Below the pieces are notes generated by a model. It was not told the origin of the DNA. It worked only from the letters and a program-made list of their open reading frames with translations, and did no database searches. Shown piece by piece: positions 60,089 to 64,000 of a stretch of DNA of 64,000 bases. Each line of letters begins with the position of its first letter. The first letter of the stretch is position 1. The position numbers and the translations under genes were made by a program. Origin of the DNA: Gluconobacter sp. Gdi (lineage in GTDB: Bacteria; Pseudomonadota; Alphaproteobacteria; Acetobacterales; Acetobacteraceae); the NCBI RefSeq assembly GCF_014132155.1, contig NZ_BLJQ01000002.1, forward strand, positions 606,111 through 670,110. The letters run 5' to 3'.

Positions 60089-61174
60089 ATGGATATGCAG
60101 TATCGTCAGCTAGGTCGCTCCGGCCTGAAAATTTCCGCACTCAATTTTGGCTCTGTGACGTTCGGCGGGCAGGGCGATTTCGCTTCCACCGGCAATGTTG
60201 ACGTCTCAGAGGCCACACGAATGGTGGATCTCTGCGTCGAGCATGGCGTCAACATGTTTGATACGGCCGATGGTTATTCGGGTGGAGAAGCCGAAGAAAT
60301 CCTTGGTCGTGTTCTGAAAGGCAGAAGCCGGGAGTTGCTTGTGACGAGCAAAGTCCGGTTTCCGACGGGCAAAGGCCCGAACGAAGAGGGCCTTTCGCGG
60401 CATCATATTCTGAATGCCTGTGATGACAGCCTGCGTCGTTTAGGGCGAGACCATATCGATCTCTATTATCTGCATGAATGGGATGGTCTGACGCCGGTTG
60501 AAGAAACGCTGGAGGCACTTCAGACGCTTCGGGACCAGGGCAAGATCCGCTACGCGGGACTTTCCAATTTTGCTGGCTGGCAGGCCATGAAGCTTCTGTC
60601 TGCCGCGGAGCGGGACCGTCTCATTACGCCGGTCTCCGAACAGATCTATTATTCTCTGGAAGCACGGGATGCGGAATATGAGCTTCTGCCACTCGCTGTG
60701 GATCAAGGACTGGGCGTTCAGATCTGGAGCCCACTGGCCTGCGGGCTGCTGACGGGCAAATATCGTCGCGGGAAGACGGCACCTGCGGATAGCCGCCGTA
60801 TTTCGGGTTGGCCAGAACCGGAAGTCCGCAATATCGAAAAACTCTACGATACGGTTGAAGTGCTGGTGGAGATCGCAGAGGAACATGATGTCTCGCCCGC
60901 GCGGGTTGCACTGGCATGGTTGCTGCACAAACCGGGTGTGACGTCCGTAGTGATTGGAGCCCGTAAGGAAGCCCAGTTGCTGGATAATCTGGCTGCGGCA
61001 TCACTGCGTCTGACGAAGGCACAAGTCGCGCGGCTTGATGATGTCAGTGCGCCGGATCTGATTTATCCGTACTGGCATCAGCAGCGGAATGCGTTTGGCA
61101 GGTTGTCAGAGGCCGACATGGTCTTGCACGGGCCAGCGAAACGTCATCGGGATGCCCTTGAAACAAAAAAATGA
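60089..61174 (+). CDS. Aldo/keto reductase
   Basis: NADPH-dependent carbonyl reductase with a TIM-barrel fold. Start 60089 has AGAGGA 5 bases upstream; 60095 is an alternative. The tetrad is present: Asp and Tyr in DTADGYSGGEAEEI, Lys in LVTSKV, His in YYLHEWDG. Cofactor contacts lie in PLACGLLTGKY and VVIGARKEAQL. About 361 residues, near the AKR11/YajO-Gre3 group. Gluconobacter has several such reductases for ketoses; the substrate here is unknown. The clpB promoter overlaps its 3' end. Confidence 0.88.
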   Translation: MDMQYRQLGRSGLKISALNFGSVTFGGQGDFASTGNVDVSEATRMVDLCVEHGVNMFDTADGYSGGEAEEILGRVLKGRSRELLVTSKVRFPTGKGPNEEGLSRHHILNACDDSLRRLGRDHIDLYYLHEWDGLTPVEETLEALQTLRDQGKIRYAGLSNFAGWQAMKLLSAAERDRLITPVSEQIYYSLEARDAEYELLPLAVDQGLGVQIWSPLACGLLTGKYRRGKTAPADSRRISGWPEPEVRNIEKLYDTVEVLVEIAEEHDVSPARVALAWLLHKPGVTSVVIGARKEAQLLDNLAAASLRLTKAQVARLDDVSAPDLIYPYWHQQRNAFGRLSEADMVLHGPAKRHRDALETKK

Positions 61175-61185
61175 GTGCCTAAATA
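61157..61185 (+). promoter_or_regulatory. Candidate sigma-32 (RpoH) heat-shock promoter of clpB
   Basis: CTTGAAA (61157-61163), an exact RpoH -35 element, is followed after 14 bases by CCTAAATA (61178-61185), close to the -10 consensus. It lies about 80 bases before the clpB ATG, with the -35 inside the last codons of the aldo/keto reductase gene. Confidence 0.7.
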
Positions 61186-61263
61186 TTCATCACCGGTCGT
61201 CGCCTTCGGGGGCGACCGAGACACCATATGCCGCCGATACGGGGCATGAGAGGACATATTAGA

Positions 61264-63864
61264 ATGGACATTCAGAAATTCACTGAGCGGAGCCAGGGTT
61301 TCCTTCAGGCCGCACAGACTATTGCCCTTCGAGACTACCATCAGCAGTTGACGCCGGAACATCTGCTCAAGGCCCTGCTGGATGATGATCAGGGCGCCGC
61401 ATCCGGCCTTATTCGGGCTGCGGGTGGTGATCCAAAAGTTGTTCAGACTGCCAATGACGCAGCACTTGCCAAGCTTCCGAAGGTTCAGGGCGGCGGTGCA
61501 GGTCAGCCGCAAGCCACACCTGATTTCGTCAGACTGCTGGACTCCGCTGAAGCCGCTGCAAAAGCCGCAGGTGACAGCCACGTTGCGCAGGACCGCCTGC
61601 TCGTGGCCATTGCTGCGAGCGGATCAGCCGCAGGTAAAGCACTGGTTGAAGGAAAGGCCGATGCCTCCGCGCTGGAACGTGCCGTTGCTCAGATCCGCAA
61701 GGGGCGGACAGTGACCAGCGCATCTGCCGAGAATACGTTTGATGCGCTGAAGAAGTATGCGCGTGACGTTACGGCGATCGCCCAGGCTGGCAAGCTCGAT
61801 CCGGTGATTGGCCGTGATGAGGAAATCCGGCGCACCATTCAGGTTCTGGCCCGCCGCAGCAAAAACAATCCGGTTCTGATTGGTGAGCCAGGCGTTGGTA
61901 AGACCGCAATCGTTGAGGGTCTGGCGCTGCGTATCGTTAATGGCGATGTGCCAGAAGCGCTCCGAAACAAGAGACTGATGTCGCTCGACATGGGCGCCCT
62001 GATTGCAGGTGCGAAGTTCCGTGGTGAGTTTGAAGAGCGTCTGAAGGCAGTTCTCAAAGAAGTTGAGACGGCCGAAGGCGAGGTTATTCTCTTCATTGAC
62101 GAGATGCACACGCTGGTGGGCGCTGGCCGTTCCGATGGTGCGATGGATGCGTCCAACCTTATCAAACCGGAACTTGCTCGCGGGACGCTGCACTGCATTG
62201 GTGCGACGACGCTCGATGAGTACCGTAAGTACATCGAGAAAGACGCCGCGCTTGCCCGTCGCTTCCAGCCGGTGTTCGTCGGTGAGCCATCTGTCGCGGA
62301 TACGATCTCTATTCTGCGTGGCATCAAGGAGAAGTACGAGCTTCACCACGGTGTGCGCATCACGGATAACGCCATCGTCTCTGCTGCAACGCTTTCCAAC
62401 CGTTATATTACGGATCGCTTCCTGCCGGATAAGGCCATTGATCTGATTGACGAGGCTGCCAGCCGTCTGCGGATGCAGATTGACAGCAAGCCGGAAGCTC
62501 TGGACGAACTCGATCGCCGCATCATTCAGTTGAAGATCGAGCGTGAAGCCATCCGTAAGGAAGACGACACGGCATCCAAGGATCGTCTGCAGGCTCTTGA
62601 GGCCGAACTGGCTGATCTGGAGGAGCAGTCCGATGCGATGGGTGCTGAGTGGCACGCCGAAAAGGATCGCGTGAACGCTATTCAGAAGCTGAAGGAGCAG
62701 CTGGATACAGCACGGTCCGATGTGGATGTGGCGCAGCGTCAGGGAAATCTCGCGAAGGCTTCCGAGCTGATGTACGGCCTGATTCCAAATCTGGAAGCTC
62801 AGATTGCGAAAGCGCAGGAAGAGGAAGACGCAGCATCTAAATCTGGCTTGTTCGCTGATAGCGTCACGGATCAGGGCATTGCATCGGTTGTCTCTCGCTG
62901 GACGGGTATTCCGGTAGATCGGATGCTCGAAGGCGAGCGTGCCAAGCTCATGCGGATGGAAGATACGCTGCGTGAGCGTGTGGTGGGGCAGGAACAGGCA
63001 CTTGTGGCTGTCTCTAATGCCGTTCGTCGTGCCCGTGCAGGACTTCAGGATCCGAACCGTCCGATTGGGTCGTTCCTGTTCCTTGGTCCGACGGGTGTGG
63101 GCAAGACCGAGTTGACGAAGGCTCTGGCCCAGTTCCTGTTCGATGACGAGAAGGCTCTGCTGCGGATCGACATGAGTGAATTCATGGAGAAGCATGCAGT
63201 GTCGCGTCTGATTGGTGCGCCTCCGGGATATGTTGGGTACGACGAAGGTGGTGTGCTGACAGAAGCTGTGCGTCGTCGTCCGTATCAGGTCATCCTGTTT
63301 GATGAGGTGGAGAAGGCCCATGAGGACATCTTCAACATCCTTCTTCAGGTGCTCGATGATGGCCGTCTGACGGATGGGCAGGGACGTGTTGTGGACTTCC
63401 GCAATACGATCATCGTTCTGACGAGTAACCTTGGTTCAGATGTGCTGGCCAATCAGGAAGATGGTGAATCGCCGGAACTGGTTCAGGCGCAGGTCATGCA
63501 GGTGGTGCGTAATCACTTCCGGCCGGAATTCCTGAATCGTCTGGATGAGATCATCCTGTTCTCCCGTCTGCAGCGCGCGGATATGGGCAGGATTGTCGAC
63601 ATTCAGCTGGGTCGCCTGCGTCAGCTTCTGGACGATCGCAAGATCACACTGGATCTGGATCAGAAGGGAACCGAGTGGCTGGCTGAAGCAGGCTATGATC
63701 CCGTGTATGGCGCCCGTCCGCTGAAGAGGGTGATCCAGCGCAGCCTTCAGAACCCGTTGGCAGGACTTCTGCTGGATGGGACTATCCGGGATGGCGACAC
63801 CATCACCGTCTCTGCGGACGATAAAGGCCTGACGATTAATGGTCGTTCGTCCTCCGCAGACTGA
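61264..63864 (+). CDS. clpB: ClpB disaggregase chaperone
   Basis: AAA+ hexamer that, with DnaK, pulls proteins out of aggregates. The start at 61264 ([18 protein letters not shown]) is the family N-terminus; the upstream codons from 61228 are not. N-domain to about 145; first ATPase with Walker [14 protein letters not shown] (about 206) and [11 protein letters not shown]; the coiled-coil M domain (about 400-530); second ATPase with [14 protein letters not shown] (about 606) and [13 protein letters not shown]. 866 residues, full length. Preceded by a likely heat-shock promoter and followed by a strong terminator. Confidence 0.97.
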   Translation: MDIQKFTERSQGFLQAAQTIALRDYHQQLTPEHLLKALLDDDQGAASGLIRAAGGDPKVVQTANDAALAKLPKVQGGGAGQPQATPDFVRLLDSAEAAAKAAGDSHVAQDRLLVAIAASGSAAGKALVEGKADASALERAVAQIRKGRTVTSASAENTFDALKKYARDVTAIAQAGKLDPVIGRDEEIRRTIQVLARRSKNNPVLIGEPGVGKTAIVEGLALRIVNGDVPEALRNKRLMSLDMGALIAGAKFRGEFEERLKAVLKEVETAEGEVILFIDEMHTLVGAGRSDGAMDASNLIKPELARGTLHCIGATTLDEYRKYIEKDAALARRFQPVFVGEPSVADTISILRGIKEKYELHHGVRITDNAIVSAATLSNRYITDRFLPDKAIDLIDEAASRLRMQIDSKPEALDELDRRIIQLKIEREAIRKEDDTASKDRLQALEAELADLEEQSDAMGAEWHAEKDRVNAIQKLKEQLDTARSDVDVAQRQGNLAKASELMYGLIPNLEAQIAKAQEEEDAASKSGLFADSVTDQGIASVVSRWTGIPVDRMLEGERAKLMRMEDTLRERVVGQEQALVAVSNAVRRARAGLQDPNRPIGSFLFLGPTGVGKTELTKALAQFLFDDEKALLRIDMSEFMEKHAVSRLIGAPPGYVGYDEGGVLTEAVRRRPYQVILFDEVEKAHEDIFNILLQVLDDGRLTDGQGRVVDFRNTIIVLTSNLGSDVLANQEDGESPELVQAQVMQVVRNHFRPEFLNRLDEIILFSRLQRADMGRIVDIQLGRLRQLLDDRKITLDLDQKGTEWLAEAGYDPVYGARPLKRVIQRSLQNPLAGLLLDGTIRDGDTITVSADDKGLTINGRSSSAD

Positions 63865-63892
63865 TTGTCGCGGGAAACCGGGACTTTCGAAG

Positions 63893-63925
63893 AAAACGCC
63901 AGATTTTTCTGGCGTTTTTTTTGAT
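63893..63925 (+). terminator. Rho-independent terminator after clpB
   Basis: AAAACGCCAG and CTGGCGTTTT form a 10-bp stem with a 6-base loop, followed by a long T-rich stretch. The remaining 75 bases to the window end are AT-rich with no recognised feature. Confidence 0.92.
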
Positions 63926-64000
63926 TTTTTTAGTTTTGTTTTGTGAATGGAAAGTGTGTGTAAGGGGGAAAAGTGTAGGAAATCTGTGGGTTAGTTGTGT

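Noticed and set aside
61624..63321. 565-codon open frame antisense to clpB
   Set aside because: It mirrors a highly conserved gene in a GC-biased genome, has no recognisable domain and no ribosome site; a shadow frame.
1..64000. CRISPR arrays, insertion sequences, prophage or integrase genes
   Set aside because: No direct repeats with regular spacing, no transposase, recombinase or phage proteins were found among the frames.

Overview
The window reads as chromosomal DNA of an acetic acid bacterium (Alphaproteobacteria, Acetobacteraceae), most likely Gluconobacter or a close relative. The pointers are a membrane-bound PQQ glucose dehydrogenase of the long five-helix type, two OprB carbohydrate porins, a long-chain mannitol 2-dehydrogenase, a serC-hisZ-purA operon, an alpha-type SspB adaptor, and a circularly permuted two-piece tmRNA gene as found in alphaproteobacteria. 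The genus call is inference; the class call is well supported. I see no insertion sequences, prophage, integrase, CRISPR array or conjugation genes. The region is gene-dense and looks like ordinary core chromosome.

Layout. 1-7.5 kb is a cell-surface block: the end of a POT-type peptide transporter, an OprB porin, a Fur-box-controlled TonB siderophore receptor, a second OprB porin and a small two-POTRA periplasmic protein. 7.5-10.1 kb is a minus-strand group (SLT/SPOR lipoprotein transglycosylase, exported peroxiredoxin, DUF1643 protein). 10.3-12.4 kb carries a Wzm/Wzt-like polysaccharide ABC exporter and a small unknown protein. 12.4-16.8 kb holds a VOC protein, SspB, the tmRNA gene, thyX, tRNA-Thr(UGU), a 52-residue lipoprotein and mrp. 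16.9-22.8 kb has HtrA/DegP, an FUSC-type membrane protein, mannitol dehydrogenase and a DjlA-like co-chaperone. 23-32 kb interleaves queuosine genes (queG, tgt, queA) with an exported purine-nucleoside cassette (adenosine-deaminase-like enzyme plus two NUP-family proteins), PhzF and MgtC. 32-38 kb has OsmC, glucose dehydrogenase, an SDR, mazG, argC and tRNA-Leu(CAA). 38-45 kb has serC-hisZ-purA, a pseudokinase/membrane-protein pair and ftsY. 45-50 kb has a cobalamin riboswitch with its TonB receptor, mtaB and dapF. 50-64 kb holds a DEAD-box helicase, PPK2, SDR, yqgE, grxB, an M20 peptidase, a DPP-IV-like peptidase, an aldo/keto reductase and clpB.

How it fits together. The porins, glucose dehydrogenase and mannitol dehydrogenase suit the sugar-oxidising life of acetic acid bacteria. 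SspB and tmRNA lie side by side and belong to one quality-control route: tmRNA tags stalled products and SspB hands tagged proteins to ClpXP. ClpB, HtrA, the DjlA-like protein, SLT and POTRA proteins cover protein and envelope maintenance. Two metal or cofactor uptake receptors have distinct visible controls, a Fur box and a B12 riboswitch.

The least explained items are the pseudokinase plus membrane-protein operon preceded by a 10-bp perfect inverted repeat (41.8-44.3 kb), the exported purine-nucleoside cassette (25.2-29.8 kb), a Tgt enzyme that has lost three of its four zinc ligands, and an SDR without the YxxxK catalytic pair. Gaps not listed separately (767-960, 10148-10357, 36802-36988, 59909-60088, 63926-64000) are short and show only weak promoter-like or AT-rich sequence.
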